DNA from: Streptomyces sp. NBC_00094
GTDB lineage: Bacteria; Actinomycetota; Actinomycetes; Streptomycetales; Streptomycetaceae
Direction: 5' to 3'
DNA length: 64,000 nt
NCBI RefSeq assembly: GCF_026343125.1
Contig: NZ_JAPEMB010000001.1
Span: 5,213,501-5,277,500, forward strand
A program made the translations under genes and the position numbers. Below are positions 17,114 to 24,153 of the stretch, one piece after another. Under the pieces are notes generated by a model. The model was given only the letters and a program-made list of their open reading frames with translations. It did no database searches and had not been told where the DNA came from. Each line of letters opens with the position of its first letter. Position 1 is the stretch's first letter.

Positions 17114-17770
17114 TCAGCCCACCTTCAGTGTCGTCCTGGCCAGCTCGTACGCCGGGAGCATCGCCCGGTGCTCCTCCGTGTCGAGCCCGCCGAGGTGGAC
17201 GATCACCGTCCCCTTCGGGGTGGCGACGGCGAAGGCCCGCTCCTCCTTGGACTCCTCCATCAGCTTGTTGTGGACCGTGTACGACACCTCGGTGGCGGAC
17301 AGCGCACCGGCCTTCGTCTCCCGGTAGGAGACGGCCGAGGTCTCCTTCTCCGCCGTGACGAAACCTTCGAGCGCGGCCCGTGCGGAACCCTTCCCGGCCG
17401 TCGTCCAGACCCGCAGGTAGCCGACGTGCCCGGCCGGCTTGGCGTCCACCTCGCAGCGGACCGTGGCCGGCCCCTGCCGCGTCAGCGCCGCGAACTCGGG
17501 GTCCTCGGGATCCTTGATCGCCTCCGGCTCCCACTCCTCCGCCAGCGCGAAGGAGACGGGCAGCGCACAGGCCGTCCCCGGCCCGCCGAGCCTCGCGCCC
17601 GAGGCGGCCGCCGTGGCCTCGGCGCCGGCCGCGGCCGTGGTCGGCGGGGTGGCCGTGGGCCGTGCGCCCCCGGTGACCTCGGGCAGCGGCTCGGGGCCCC
17701 CGCAGCCGGTCAGCAGGCCGCCCACCAGGAGTGCGGCGGCCGGGACCATGATCCGTATCGGGTGTTCCAT
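17114..17770 (-). CDS. putative lipoprotein of unknown function
   Basis: The 218-residue protein has a lipoprotein signal ('AAALLVGGLLTGCGG', lipobox LTGC, lipidated Cys near residue 23). A Thr/Ala-rich linker follows, then a folded domain with one further Cys pair (in 'TACALPVSFALAEEW' and 'TVRCEVDAKPAGH'), suggesting a disulfide. It looks like other Streptomyces surface lipoproteins of unknown role. It is divergent from the allene-oxide-cyclase-like gene. Confidence 0.8.
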   Translation of the reverse strand: MEHPIRIMVPAAALLVGGLLTGCGGPEPLPEVTGGARPTATPPTTAAAGAEATAAASGARLGGPGTACALPVSFALAEEWEPEAIKDPEDPEFAALTRQGPATVRCEVDAKPAGHVGYLRVWTTAGKGSARAALEGFVTAEKETSAVSYRETKAGALSATEVSYTVHNKLMEESKEERAFAVATPKGTVIVHLGGLDTEEHRAMLPAYELARTTLKVG

Positions 17771-17881
17771 GTGCGTGAGCGTAGTACCGGCCGGGGTTCC
17801 GCCGAACGGGCGAATCCGGGGTGGCCGTCGGACAATGAAGCGAGCCGAGGGGGAGATCCACCACCCACAAGGAGGCAGGAC

Positions 17882-18382
17882 ATGTCCCGAAGCTTCAGGA
17901 GGATCGGTGCGCTCGGCGCCTGCACGGTCGCGGTCGTCGCCTTCGGCGCGGCCGCCCCGGTCGCCGCCGACACCACCAGGGCCGTCGACCTCGAGTTCAC
18001 CCTCTACGCCAAGGAGATCCCCGGCGAGCAGGGCGACGAGAGCGCCCCCGCACCCGAGGTCGGGGAATCCTTCGCCTTCGCCGACGACCTGTTCCGCTCC
18101 AAGGGCGGCGACAAGGTCGGCCGGGACGGGGTGACCTGCACCGTGGTGCGCGCCGGAAACCCGGGCGACCTGCAGTGCGTGGGCACCTTCGCCCTGACCG
18201 GCGGCCCGGGCGGGCAGATCGCCGGTCAGACGCTCCTCTCGGTCGACCCGACGGACGAGCAGCCCGCCGCGTTCGACATCGCCGTCACCGGCGGGACCGG
18301 CGACTTCAAGGACGTGCGCGGCTACATCCGCTCGACCCCGGACGGGGACTTCTCACGGATGGAGTTCCACCTCACGCGCTGA
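17882..18382 (+). CDS. secreted allene-oxide-cyclase/dirigent-like barrel protein
   Basis: This 166-residue protein starts at the ATG at 17882 behind AAGGAGG, with a Sec signal peptide ending near 'APVAADTTRA'. The mature part reads like a small beta-barrel of the allene oxide cyclase/dirigent type: 'GESFAFADDLF', 'CTVVRAGNPGDLQCVGTF', 'FDIAVTGGTGDFKDVRG'. In bacteria these secreted proteins have no established reaction. Two Cys may form a disulfide. The longer open frame upstream has no coding support. Confidence 0.82.
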   Translation: MSRSFRRIGALGACTVAVVAFGAAAPVAADTTRAVDLEFTLYAKEIPGEQGDESAPAPEVGESFAFADDLFRSKGGDKVGRDGVTCTVVRAGNPGDLQCVGTFALTGGPGGQIAGQTLLSVDPTDEQPAAFDIAVTGGTGDFKDVRGYIRSTPDGDFSRMEFHLTR

Positions 18383-18395
18383 TCGCGCCGATAGT

Positions 18396-18477
18396 GCGGA
18401 TCGCGCGGATCGCAGGGACCGCAGGGATCGCACGGATCGCAGGGATCGCACGGATCGGGTGGATCGGGCGGATCGGC
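18396..18477. repeat. 9-bp tandem repeat after the stop codon
   Basis: About nine degenerate copies of 'cggatcgca' or 'gggatcgca' fill the convergent gap between the barrel-protein stop and the acid phosphatase stop. Confidence 0.85.
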
Positions 18478-18478
18478 G

Positions 18479-19159
18479 TCAGGACAGCTTGCCGTCGTAG
18501 TCCGGCAGCTTGAAGGCGCGCTCGGCGTGGCCGCCGACGATGTCGGTGGTGTTGTTGCCGATGTTCGCGATGATCGTGTAGCCCTTGGCCTCGATCTCCG
18601 CGCGCTTCTCCGTCTTGTACGTGCTGACCTCGACGAACAGGTCGGGCAGCGACCGCACGTACAGGCCGTCGACCGGGTATCCGGCCCGCTTCAGGTTCCA
18701 GTCCGTCAGGGAGTGGATGATCCCCGGCCGGGCGGTGACGAAGAAGACCGCCACTCCCTTGTCGTGGGCGTCCCGGACCAGCTCCCGTACGTCCGCGATC
18801 GCCGGGGTCGGCAGCTCCCAGAACGGGTGGAAGTCGGTCTCCAGGGAGGAGTTGTCGATGTCGAGCACGATCGCCTGCTTCTCGCGGCCGGCGTCCTTCG
18901 CGCGCTCCTCGACGTACGGCCGGGCCTCGGCGACGACGGCGGCGACGTCCTTGAGCCAGGTCGTGTAGTCCACGTCCGCGAGGGCGGCGGCCGAGGTGCT
19001 GTGGGTGTCCGGGTCGGCGGCGAGGGCGGCGGGCGCGGGGCCGACGACGAGGAAGGCCGTCAGTGCCAGCGCGGCCGTGGTGCCGGCGACGGCACGACGG
19101 CGGGCGGGCGTGGAGGAAGAGGTGGAGGAGGTGGAGGAGGTGGGGGGTGCGGAGGGCAT
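18479..19159 (-). CDS. secreted HAD-superfamily acid phosphatase (class B-like)
   Basis: The 226-residue protein has a Ser/Thr-rich start ('STSSTSSSTPARRRAV'), a signal peptide ending near 'APAALAADP', and an acid phosphatase HAD domain with the nucleophile motif 'VLDIDNSS' (DxDxS/T) and 'FFVTARPG' (motif II Thr). 'GNNTTDIVGG' lies near motif III. It should release phosphate from nucleotides or small phosphoesters outside the cell. The conserved Asp of the last HAD motif is not obvious in 'IIANIGNNTTDI'. A 9-bp dyad lies just upstream. Confidence 0.88.
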   Translation of the reverse strand: MPSAPPTSSTSSTSSSTPARRRAVAGTTAALALTAFLVVGPAPAALAADPDTHSTSAAALADVDYTTWLKDVAAVVAEARPYVEERAKDAGREKQAIVLDIDNSSLETDFHPFWELPTPAIADVRELVRDAHDKGVAVFFVTARPGIIHSLTDWNLKRAGYPVDGLYVRSLPDLFVEVSTYKTEKRAEIEAKGYTIIANIGNNTTDIVGGHAERAFKLPDYDGKLS

Positions 19160-19214
19160 GGGGGGCTCCCGAGTGGTCTACCGGCTCTTGGTTGACATGC
19201 TCGCGGCCAATACT

Positions 19215-19244
19215 GACCGGTAGGTAACGGGAGGTCTACCGGTC
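19215..19244. promoter_or_regulatory. operator-like inverted repeat upstream of the acid phosphatase
   Basis: GACCGGTAG and CTACCGGTC form a perfect 9-bp inverted repeat with a 12-bp spacer. A further TCTACCGG half-site lies nearer the gene (about 19178), and the repeat is followed by GGTAG again. Size and symmetry fit a TetR-like dimer site. No regulator gene is adjacent, so the partner is unknown. Confidence 0.5.
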
Positions 19245-19274
19245 GGTAGCGAGTTTCTGATCGGAGATCGACAA

Positions 19275-19313
19275 CGCCCCCGGTCCGTACCGCGAAGGTA
19301 CGGACCGGGGGCG
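19275..19313. terminator. original chromosomal terminator of the class I fumarase gene
   Basis: A perfect 17-bp stem (19275-19291 with 19297-19313, loop GCGAA) lies just downstream, on the minus strand, of the stranded fumarase 3' end. It is the terminator the fumarase gene presumably used before the element inserted. Confidence 0.85.
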
Positions 19314-19334
19314 CTGCCGGAAGAGCCGGACGGA

Positions 19335-19421
19335 TCAGCCGAGGCCGGGACCCCGCACCGGGATGTGCGTGAAGGTCGGCTCGGGCGCCGGGTTCTGGAA
19401 GAAGTCGTTCGACTTGTTCAT
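19335..19421 (-). pseudogene. stranded 3' end of the class I fumarase gene (displaced by integration)
   Basis: The minus-strand frame ending at 19335 reads 'NDFFQNPAPEPTFTHIPVRG' and then 'PGLG' before the stop. The same ending occurs in the intact fumarase ('NDFFTSQEPVQPTFTTIPVR', stop at 27126). This piece lies outside the element and is followed by its own terminator, so it is the chromosome's original fumarase C-terminus cut off by integration. Bases above about 19409 come from the element and happen to supply an ATG, giving a possible 28-residue peptide that is unlikely to matter. Confidence 0.9.
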
Positions 19422-19429
19422 CTAACAGG
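19388..19429. other. attL (left junction of the integrated element)
   Basis: The 12 bases GAAGAAGTCGTT (19398-19409) occur again at 27192-27203. To the left lies chromosomal fumarase 3' sequence, to the right the recombinase gene of the element. The element-side arm mirrors the shared block around a central TT (19408-19409): GAAGAAGTCG-TT-CGACTTGTTC matches in 9 of 10 paired positions. Dyads around a central dinucleotide are typical for serine-integrase sites. Confidence 0.8.
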
Positions 19430-19443
19430 GACCCTCGTACGAT
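19414..19443 (+). promoter_or_regulatory. putative recombinase promoter embedded in the att arm
   Basis: TTGTTC (19414-19419) and TACGAT (19438-19443) are separated by 18 bp and end only 7 bases before the recombinase ATG at 19451. The transcript would therefore be leaderless or nearly so. The -35 lies inside the attachment-site arm. Confidence 0.55.
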
Positions 19444-19450
19444 CCGGCGC

Positions 19451-21019
19451 ATGATCTCTAACCCGAGGGTCCTGGGTGCCGTCCGACTGTCGATCCTGAA
19501 GGACGACACGACCAGCCCCGAGAAGCAGCGTCACGCCGTGGAGCACTGGACGGTTGGCCCCGCCGTCGGCGGGCGGATCGTGGGCTGGGCGGAAGACCTG
19601 GACGTGTCCGGAGCGATGCACCCCTTCAAGCGCCCCGGTCTCGGCCCCTGGTTCAACGAGCGTGCAGACGAGTGGGACGTATTGGCGGTGTGGAAGCTGG
19701 ACCGCCTCAGCAGGAAAGCCGGGCACTTCGCCGAGGTCTTCGAGTGGTGCCAGAAGCACGGCAAGACCATCGTGTCTGTGACCGAGGGCATCGACATGTC
19801 CACCCCTATGGGGAAGATGTTCGCCCAGATCATCGCGGCCTTCGCCGAAGGCGAGTTGGACACCATCCGCGCCCGCGCGCTCTCCGGGTCGGCCGCGCGC
19901 AAGGCGAAGGGGGTGTGGATCGGCGGAGTGGAGCCGTACGGCTACCACTTCGAGCGGCAGGAAAACGGCGGTAAGAAGCTCGTTCAGGACGACACCTATG
20001 CGGAGCTCTTCCGGGAAATCATCGAGCGTCTGAAGGGCGACTGGACGGCCTACAAGATCGCGATTGATCTCAATAAGCGCGGAGTTCCGACGTGGCGGGA
20101 TCACCTTCGGATCGTGAAGGGAGAAGAACCGAGGGGAGTTTCTTGGACCGCCAATGCCATTCGAGCCATCATCATGAACCCCACGGTCGCCGGCATCTAC
20201 ACGCACAAGGGTGAGAACGTCGTCGACGAGAACGGCGAGCACGTCCGGATCACCGACCGCCCCCTGATGGATTTTGCGGAGTGGTCGGAATTCGTGGCCG
20301 CTCTGAAGAGCGACCGCCCTGTGCGACGGGCTACGCCGTCGCGGTCCATGCTGGGAGGTGTAGCCATCTGTAATAACTGCGGTGGCCGCATGTCGTCGAA
20401 CAAGAAGATCAAGACCAACGGGCAAGTGCATCATTACTACAGCTGTAACAACGTGAACATGGGTACGTGTCCCTATCCCAGCCGTATTCGGCGGGACCTT
20501 CTGGACATGGCCGTTAATCAGTTCGTGAACGTGACTCTCGGTCCATTGCCCGTCATGGAACGGGTGGGGAATTCGATCAGCCAGGCCAAGACCGAGCTTG
20601 CCGAATCCGAGGCCACGCTAGACAGGCTGGAAGCGGATTACCTGGCCGGGCGATTCAAGACTGATGTTCAGATCGAACGGTACTGGAGTCAGCACGAATT
20701 CCAGTCGGCCAAGGTGGAGCGCTTGAGGGAGGAAATCAAGGCCGCCGAGTCTGCCCCGGCCTGGAAGGAAACTGGGCGGTCCTATGCCGAGGAGTGGGCG
20801 GCTAAGGATGATGAGCAGAAGCGCGTGTTCGTGCAGCGACATGGGATGACGATTACCGTCGGAATCGCTGAGGATGGAAGCCGTCGAGTTACTTGCAAAA
20901 TGCCTGAGTTGGCGGAGATCGCCGAGGAAACCGGACTTCACGTTCCTGAGGGGTACGTGTGGACTGAGCCCATTTCCGAATACACCTTCCCGGCGCGAAT
21001 TAGCTATACGCGAAAGTAG
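19451..21019 (+). CDS. large serine recombinase (site-specific integrase)
   Basis: This 522-residue recombinase has the resolvase-type catalytic domain in residues 1-155, with nucleophile Ser about residue 14 ('GAVRLSILKDDTTSPEKQR') and the arginine motif 'WKLDRLSRKAGHF'. The recombinase domain follows (about 165-290, 'GVEPYGYHFE', 'IIMNPTVAGIY'), then a zinc-ribbon ('ICNNCGGRMSS', 'YYSCNNVNMGTCPYP') and a coiled coil (about 375-440, 'LAESEATLDRLEADYLAG'). It starts 42 bp from the crossover point, as is usual for phage integrases beside their att site. It should catalyse integration into the fumarase gene. No recombination directionality factor was recognised. Confidence 0.95.
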   Translation: MISNPRVLGAVRLSILKDDTTSPEKQRHAVEHWTVGPAVGGRIVGWAEDLDVSGAMHPFKRPGLGPWFNERADEWDVLAVWKLDRLSRKAGHFAEVFEWCQKHGKTIVSVTEGIDMSTPMGKMFAQIIAAFAEGELDTIRARALSGSAARKAKGVWIGGVEPYGYHFERQENGGKKLVQDDTYAELFREIIERLKGDWTAYKIAIDLNKRGVPTWRDHLRIVKGEEPRGVSWTANAIRAIIMNPTVAGIYTHKGENVVDENGEHVRITDRPLMDFAEWSEFVAALKSDRPVRRATPSRSMLGGVAICNNCGGRMSSNKKIKTNGQVHHYYSCNNVNMGTCPYPSRIRRDLLDMAVNQFVNVTLGPLPVMERVGNSISQAKTELAESEATLDRLEADYLAGRFKTDVQIERYWSQHEFQSAKVERLREEIKAAESAPAWKETGRSYAEEWAAKDDEQKRVFVQRHGMTITVGIAEDGSRRVTCKMPELAEIAEETGLHVPEGYVWTEPISEYTFPARISYTRK

Positions 21020-21040
21020 AACTTGAGCCGAGTCAAGTAA

Positions 21041-21077
21041 TGTCCCCACTGCGTGAGTGCACAGTGGGGGCATTTTC
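21041..21077 (+). terminator. intrinsic terminator of the recombinase gene
   Basis: TGTCCCCACTG pairs with CAGTGGGGGCA (one mismatch) and is followed by TTTT, 21 bases after the recombinase stop. Confidence 0.85.
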
Positions 21078-21280
21078 ATGTCAGCCTTCGAATTTCATCC
21101 AGCCATATTTCGGATACAGGGAAGCGTTTAAACGCTCTTCTTGAAACCGCCAGGGGCTCGGCTGTAGACAGGAAACGAAAGTGACGACCTTAAGGACATT
21201 GATTGATTGGCTTTGGCCCCGGCGCCCCATGGGGGGCGGTCTCTCAGCTCGACTGCCGGGCGAAAGCCCGAGACCCCCGG

Positions 21281-21561
21281 ATGCGCCCCTTGGCGTTCCG
21301 GGTCTACTTCGCTGCCCTCGGATGGGGAAACCGCCTGGGGCACGCTGAGTTCGCCGAGGGCGCCCTAGCGTCCATCCTGGGCGCCGAGGTGCCCCACTGA
21401 CCAGACAGGCCGTACAGAAGGGCGTGACGGCCGCCAAGGCCCTGGGGTTGGTCGCGGCCGACTCTGGGGCGCGCTGCCTGGTTCTGCCACAGCAGCACTT
21501 CCAGAAGAACGGGGCAGGCTCCGCATCCTGCCGAGTGCACGCCCTACGTACTGCCGCGTAA
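21281..21561 (+). pseudogene. frameshifted remnant of a phage-type helix-turn-helix protein
   Basis: From the ATG at 21281 the frame reads 'LAFRVYFAALGWGNRLGHAE' and 'FAEGALASILGAEVPH' to a stop at 21400. The next frame then continues as 'LTRQAVQKGVTAAKALGLVA' and 'ADSGARCLVLPQQHFQKNG' to the stop at 21561. Together these read like the HTH proteins common in Streptomyces phages, ending in a 'ARCLVLP...C.VH' tail. The shift and missing N-terminus indicate decay. Between 21078 and 21280 I see no gene. Confidence 0.5.
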
Positions 21562-22425
21562 CCCTGTCCGGGTCACCGCGTACCCCTGGCGGGATTACCG
21601 ATCCTTCTCTGACCTGCGGATACCTTCGCTCCCTCTCTATCTCTTTTAGTCATCCCCTGGCCGAACAACGGGAGGCCAGGCAGAGACGTAGCAACATCAC
21701 GCCCTGGCGGTCGAGCCAGGGCTATTGAGGTCAGTAGTAGAACCTTGCTCGCTCCGGCTCTTACGGCCGGAGCGTTCTTAGCCATCCTTGGCCGATGCTG
21801 AAAGCCGAGGAGAGACAGGCTCATGGAAGGCACCCGAGTGAGGGTGCCTTTATAGAAGCGGGACCTTAGGCCGCGCTTCGGTGGCCTTCTTCTCTCTACC
21901 TGCTATCCGAGGCCGGCGACAGCCGACCACGGAGTTTCAACCAGCCAAGGCAACAGAGCGGCCCAGGAAGGCCGCTATCAGCCCTTTAGGCTTCGAGGGG
22001 CCCCGATCTCCCGTTCGGTGTTCACGGCGCCGCTCAGGGCTTTCTCTCAGCCCAGGCATGCCCCGACCGAGGGGAGGGGGAAGTTCAAACTATCCGGGCG
22101 CCCTTCTCCGCACCCGCCGTCTTCCCTCTACGTGAGCGCGCGGGGGTTAGCCCAAAGTCGTGGGACCGAAACTCTGCCGAGGCTCGACCCCGATAGTGAC
22201 CGTCGTCACTATCGTTTTGGTGGGGGAATCTCGCGAATAACGCGTCTATAGGGGATGTAGAAACGAAAACTTCGGTTCCCTTCGGGTCGGGATCGAAGAG
22301 AGCGGCACGGGCGGTGTTGCTGAGGGCGATAGCCCCCATGGTCCCACTCCAAAGGCCATGGGGGCTCATCTCTCTCGCTTCGGGGCAACACTGGCTCTCT
22401 TCAATGAGCGAAGGGAATGGAAAAC
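21562..22425. other. hairpin-rich non-coding stretch of the element
   Basis: No convincing gene is found in these roughly 860 bases. They hold a series of short hairpins: 8-bp GCCCTGGC/GCCAGGGC (about 21709-21730), GCTCCGGC/GCCGGAGC (about 21754-21776), AAGGCACCC/GGGTGCCTT (about 21826-21850), the 24-bp dyad at 22191-22214, and a 13-bp AGCCCCCATGGTC/GGCCATGGGGGCT hairpin (about 22331-22366). Two stretches starting 'tagtcatcccctggccga' (21647) and 'tagccatccttggccga' (21779) look like diverged copies. The sequence resembles leader/terminator-dense phage non-coding DNA. Confidence 0.5.
22191..22214. promoter_or_regulatory. perfect 10-bp inverted repeat, operator or terminator
   Basis: CGATAGTGAC-CGTC-GTCACTATCG is a perfect dyad with a 4-base centre and is followed by TTTT. 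Its modest GC content and symmetry fit a repressor operator. The T-run also allows a terminator. The two cannot be told apart from sequence alone. Confidence 0.5.
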
Positions 22426-22611
22426 ATGAACGAAGCTGTCACGCTTCGATGCTGGGCTTGTTACAAGGAATTCAGCACAGAGTACGGGCCGGGGCGCCCC
22501 CGGCGGTACTGCGACGCTCGCTGCAAGTCGGTGGCGCGCATGGCAACGCGCAAGCTCCGGTATATGGCGAACGCGGAAAAGCAGCGTCGGCCCCATGTCG
22601 CTGCAAAGTGA
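22426..22611 (+). CDS. small zinc-finger-like protein
   Basis: The 61-residue basic protein has the pairs 'CWAC' and 'CDARC' around 'GPGRPRRYCDARCK', a compact treble-clef-like zinc-binding pattern seen in many small actinobacterial and phage proteins with a GRPRRYC core. An upstream in-frame ATG at 22417 exists, but AAGGGA sits at a better distance from the ATG at 22426. Possibly nucleic-acid binding. Function unknown. It ends directly before a capsid-gene fragment in the same frame. Confidence 0.6.
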   Translation: MNEAVTLRCWACYKEFSTEYGPGRPRRYCDARCKSVARMATRKLRYMANAEKQRRPHVAAK

Positions 22612-22776
22612 ACGTCCCCAATTCACATCGGCCTGCGATCTGATGTGCGCGTGGCGGTCTCCGAGGACTACGCCTTCGACGAGGACGCCACGGCTTTCCG
22701 CGCTACCTATCGCGTGGGCGGCCTCGCCGTGGATTCTCCGGCCGCTGTACAGGTAATCCGAGCCGCTGTCAGCTAA
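22612..22776 (+). pseudogene. 3' fragment of an HK97-type major capsid gene
   Basis: In the frame following the preceding stop, the DNA reads 'HIGLRSDVRVAVSEDYAFDE' then 'DATAFRATYRVGGLAVDSPA' and 'AVQVIRAAVS' to a TAA. This is the style of the C-terminus of Streptomyces-phage major capsid proteins ('VRVA.SEDAYF..DETAFRA..RV....P.AVQVI'). There is no start codon and the rest of the gene (about 85-90%) is missing, so it is a remnant of a former morphogenesis region. A terminator follows 16 bases later. The family call rests on remembered motifs. Confidence 0.6.
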
Positions 22777-22792
22777 GGCCGGCTGAGCTTAT

Positions 22793-22826
22793 GCCCCCGC
22801 CCCCGAAAGGGGAGCGGGGGCCTTTT
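22793..22826 (+). terminator. intrinsic terminator after the capsid fragment
   Basis: A GC-rich stem GCCCCCGCCCC / GGGGAGCGGGGGC with loop CGAAA is followed by CCTTTTC. Confidence 0.75.
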
Positions 22827-22853
22827 CGCATTTCCCTCCATGGGGCATGAGAA

Positions 22854-22895
22854 GGCCCCGGCTATCTGCCACGGGGGAAGCAGACAGCCGGGGCC
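22854..22895. terminator. hairpin, probable terminator of the minus-strand small genes
   Basis: GGCCCCGGCT (22854-22863) pairs perfectly with AGCCGGGGCC (22886-22895), with nested TCTGC/GCAGA inside the loop. It lies downstream of the gene ending at 23050. The rest of the gap to 23049 shows no gene. Confidence 0.5.
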
Positions 22896-23049
22896 GATCG
22901 GGGAGGTTCCGTGCCGTAGTGCCCGTCCCCTGCCTCACCGACGAACTCCCCATCGGCGCGAGGGGAATTCAGGCAGGGGGCGGGAGTCTCAGGACTTGTG
23001 AGAGCCGTGGCCGCCCAGGTCGTTTCTTGTCGATCAGGCCAAACGGTCC

Positions 23050-23472
23050 CTAGTCCGCTGTCACCCCCCAGTAGCCGATCTCCGACGGCTCGCCGTTCTC
23101 GTAGAGGACCGTGCAGCGGCCGAGGCCGCGACGGGGGAAGAGTTCGTGGTCGGCGTGAAGGGCCGCCTCCCACTCTGCGAAAGTGGGCTTGCCGTGAGGA
23201 CACCAGGTGCGAAGCTCTTCCTCCGTCACCGGGCGCATGTAGGGGCCGTGTTCGGGTTCCGTCGCATCGACCGTGTGGATCTGGTCCAGGATGGTGGCGG
23301 TGCCACCGGTGAAGATGTACTCGGCCCAGTCCTCGCTCTCCCAAAGCTCCGCGACGGTGCGGCCCGGGAAGCCGTGATCGTCCTTGGCCAGTTCCGCCTC
23401 TTGGGCTCGGCGGAACGCGACCTCTAGGTCGCTGTCGTACGGTCCCGTCTGCCACCAACTATTGCCGCCCAC
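23050..23472 (-). CDS. hypothetical protein of the element
   Basis: The 140-residue acidic cytoplasmic protein starts 'MGGNSWWQTGPYDSDLEVAF' and contains 'CPHGKPTFAEWEAALHADHE' and 'RGLGRCTVLYENGEPSEIGY' near the end. There is no signal peptide, membrane segment or recognised catalytic motif. Its style (long helical N-terminus, 'TVAELWESEDWAEYIFTGGT') recalls small proteins found repeatedly in Streptomyces mobile regions. It may be transcribed with the zinc-ribbon genes upstream, although 238 bp without a gene (23473-23710) separate them. Confidence 0.7.
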   Translation of the reverse strand: MGGNSWWQTGPYDSDLEVAFRRAQEAELAKDDHGFPGRTVAELWESEDWAEYIFTGGTATILDQIHTVDATEPEHGPYMRPVTEEELRTWCPHGKPTFAEWEAALHADHELFPRRGLGRCTVLYENGEPSEIGYWGVTAD

Positions 23473-23710
23473 TGTCCTGCCTTCCCCTCGCTCTTCCGTT
23501 TGAGGCGAAGCCTAAAGCCTGTTCCAGAAGATGATGTCTGGGCAGCTCAGGACCGTCCTAGGGGTGGTCTGGTCATGTCGCAAGGTCGAGGCTGTGCACG
23601 CGGGCGACGTTGGGCTGAGGGCGTTGCCGCGCTGGCGGCAGTCGCAGTGAGCCGACACGGCGGCCGCGCCGACCAGGCAGCGACCGCCGACAAGCTTTTG
23701 CCAGGAGTGT

Positions 23711-23953
23711 TTACCATCCGACGGCCTTTACCTTTCCGGTCACGCACTGCGGACATGACACCTTTCCCGTGTGCTTGCACTCTTCGCATCCCTTGAAGCC
23801 GAGGCATTCGGCGCACCAAACGGAGCGGTGGCCGAAGCAGGTTCCGCAGACCGTAGAGATGTCGTTCAGCCATTCGACTAACCCCGGTCGTCCGAAGTCG
23901 GTGAAGCCGGTACGGCCCGCCCGTTTCTTCGGGCGATCGGGGGCCCTCGTCAC
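23711..23953 (-). CDS. small Cys-rich zinc-ribbon protein
   Basis: The 80-residue protein has a basic N-terminus and four CxxC pairs in the second half ('VCGTCFGH', 'WCAECLGFKGCEECKHTGK', 'SCPQCVTGK'). This is the DnaJ-type double zinc-finger pattern without a J-domain. Its ATG overlaps the stop of the next gene upstream (ATGA), so it is translationally coupled to the CxxC...HPH genes. Probably metal-binding. No function is known. Confidence 0.72.
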   Translation of the reverse strand: MTRAPDRPKKRAGRTGFTDFGRPGLVEWLNDISTVCGTCFGHRSVWCAECLGFKGCEECKHTGKVSCPQCVTGKVKAVGW

Positions 23954-24153
23954 TGGTCCGCCCGGTGCGGGTGAGCGCGAACCTTGCGGGAGGCTTCAAA
24001 CCGCTTGGTGGCGTCGCCGGCCTCCTTTGCGCGGTTCAACTCGCCCATGGCGTGGGCGCATTGGGAGCAGCCTGGGGCGGGTTTAGCTTCGTACAGCCAT
24101 CCGTCTATGGGCAGATCGATGGGCGGTTCCGGGTAACGCTGTTGGGTGCTCAC
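23950..24153 (-). CDS. CxxC...HPH microprotein, second of a paralogous pair
   Basis: The 67-residue protein starts at a GTG at 24153 that overlaps the stop of the previous gene (GTGA). The core 'GCSQCAHAMGELNRAKEAGD' followed about 17 residues later by 'AHPH' matches the pattern of its upstream neighbour ('GCMTC...NHPH'), so the two look like diverged tandem duplicates. A Cys-Cys-His-His set could bind one zinc ion. Such microproteins are frequent beside HTH/DUF5753 regulators in Streptomyces (recollection). The molecular role is not known. Confidence 0.65.
   Translation of the reverse strand: MSTQQRYPEPPIDLPIDGWLYEAKPAPGCSQCAHAMGELNRAKEAGDATKRFEASRKVRAHPHRADQ

Noticed and set aside
19335..19421. 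A separate 28-residue gene (MNKSNDFF...)
   Set aside because: The ATG comes from the element side of the junction and the rest is the C-terminus of fumarase. The frame is a by-product of integration.
21562..22425. tRNA genes or a CRISPR array in the hairpin-rich part of the element
   Set aside because: None of the hairpins has the cloverleaf arrangement or conserved TTCGA arm of a tRNA, and the similar segments are neither identical nor evenly spaced as in a CRISPR array.
22906..23049. Minus-strand frame reading 'GLIDKKRPGRPRLSQVLRLP' after the stop at 23050
   Set aside because: There is no start codon between the stop of the upstream gene and this segment, and no ribosome binding site. It may be a small remnant but cannot be supported as a gene.
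23473..23710. Possible gene in the 238-bp gap of the element
   Set aside because: Frames on both strands give only Ala/Arg-rich translations without a ribosome binding site or motif. Nothing supportable.
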